Shown one piece after another: positions 33,352 to 33,917 of a stretch of DNA of 33,917 nucleotides. Below the pieces are notes generated by a model. It was not told where the DNA came from. It did no database searches and worked only from the letters and a program-made list of their open reading frames with translations. How positions within the stretch are numbered: the first letter of the stretch is position 1; the number at the start of each line of letters is the position of its first letter. The stretch comes from Ruminococcus sp. Lineage in GTDB: Bacteria; Bacillota; Clostridia; Oscillospirales; Ruminococcaceae. Location: positions 1 through 33,917 of the forward strand of contig SVNJ01000005.1 in the NCBI GenBank assembly GCA_015066955.1, in the 5' to 3' direction. The translations under genes and the position numbers were made by a program.

Positions 33352-33917
33352 TCATGTTCCGAAAATCGTTTCAAGGAATGTCAGTACATAGTCGCCCATT
33401 CCGTAGGAGTAAACGGTTTCCGCCGCAACATCGGGGCGGTCGGTGATTATATTGTCTACTCCCATTGAAATCATACGTTCAATGTCACTTTTATTGTTTA
33501 CCGTCCACACAAATACCTTTTTGCCGCTTTTATGGGCGGTGCTGACGATATTCTGATTGACAAAGATATGATTGAGGCTTACTGCGTCTATATCCCTGAG
33601 CTGTGAATACACGGCAGTTGTTGCTATATTCGTGATAAGTCCCGTTTTTATGGAAGGCTCAGCCTTTTTCACTGCCTTCAGTGCCTGATAGGAAAATGAC
33701 GTAATATAGCAAGAATCGGTCATTTCATACTCAATTAACAGCTCAACGACCTTTCGTGCGGTATCCGTAGCGTCACCCGTCTTTTTAATTTCAATATTCA
33801 GCAGGATTTCATCACGGGTAAGGTCAAGCACTTCGGAAAGAAGCATGATTCGTGCGTCGGAAAATTCGCCGTCTCCGAACCATTCTCCGCAGGAAAGTTG
33901 TGAAAGCTCATCATAGG
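33352..33917 (-). CDS. Glycerophosphodiester phosphodiesterase family protein, 5'-truncated by window edge
   Basis: The C-terminal part of a GDPD domain; the frame stays open to the right edge (upstream codons read YDELSQLSCGEWFGDGEF), so the Met at 33846 is not the start. Family motifs are LLNIEIKK (metal/acid region), SFSYQALKAVKKAEP, and the late FVWTVNNKSDIERMISMGVDNIITDRPD. These enzymes split glycerophosphodiesters into glycerol-3-phosphate and an alcohol. Whether it has an N-terminal membrane domain, as in some Firmicute GDPDs, cannot be seen. The C-terminus is followed by the P-loop gene. Confidence 0.93.
   Translation of the reverse strand, partial: YDELSQLSCGEWFGDGEFSDARIMLLSEVLDLTRDEILLNIEIKKTGDATDTARKVVELLIEYEMTDSCYITSFSYQALKAVKKAEPSIKTGLITNIATTAVYSQLRDIDAVSLNHIFVNQNIVSTAHKSGKKVFVWTVNNKSDIERMISMGVDNIITDRPDVAAETVYSYGMGDYVLTFLETIFGT

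Overview
The window looks like chromosomal DNA from a Ruminococcus-type, anaerobic, low-to-mid GC Firmicute (Oscillospiraceae-like). The evidence is two secreted proteins with C-terminal type I dockerins (a GH5 glucanase and a leucine-rich-repeat protein), plant-glycan hydrolases (GH26, GH95), Firmicute T-box riboswitches, and a dipicolinate synthase pair (dpaA/dpaB) that points to endospore formation. Taxonomy is inferred from gene content only.

Layout. (1) 1-7189, + strand: a tandem array of paralogous lipoproteins (one cut by the window edge, three complete) joined by TGATG stop/start overlaps and running into an ABC ATPase and a large duplicated permease. This is the least explained module. 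(2) 7190-7431: hairpins around an inverted pair of REP-like repeats. (3) 7432-11804, - strand: a cysteine T-box operon, cysE-(REP pair)-cysS-GNAT-walJ-rlmH. (4) 11987-13069: an AT-rich orphan gene with a strong promoter. (5) 13145-14686: dpaA-dpaB behind a possible sigma-K promoter. (6) 14772-17607, + strand: the LRR-dockerin protein, then glyS, each with its own promoter and terminator. (7) 17688-21256, - strand: a YtrA-like GntR regulator, ABC ATPase and permease with a recognisable YtrA-type operator. (8) 21459-23845, + strand: the secreted GH5-dockerin enzyme. (9) 23890-24983, - strand: a GT2 glycosyltransferase. (10) 25147-29298, - strand: GH95 then the GH26 lipoprotein. (11) 29349-32838, + strand: a threonine T-box, a REP-associated transposase (RAYT) lodged between the T-box and thrS, thrS, and a small membrane/zinc-ribbon protein. 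(12) 32849-33917, - strand: a P-loop kinase-like protein and the C-terminal part of a GDPD phosphodiesterase.

Two threads stand out. First, REP-like palindromes (TGTAGGGGCG...GCCCG) occur near 7.3, 10.7, 25.1 and 29.8-30.2 kb. The RAYT that probably mobilises them has a perfect 25-bp inverted pair of them inside its own reading frame, and a third copy supplies its stop codon. Second, the lipoprotein array shows recent duplication or gene conversion, with a conserved CX4CXH...C motif and a co-transcribed ABC transporter; I do not recognise it as a characterised system.

No tRNA, rRNA, CRISPR array, prophage or intact IS element was seen. All coordinates and motifs come from reading the sequence; no database search was run.
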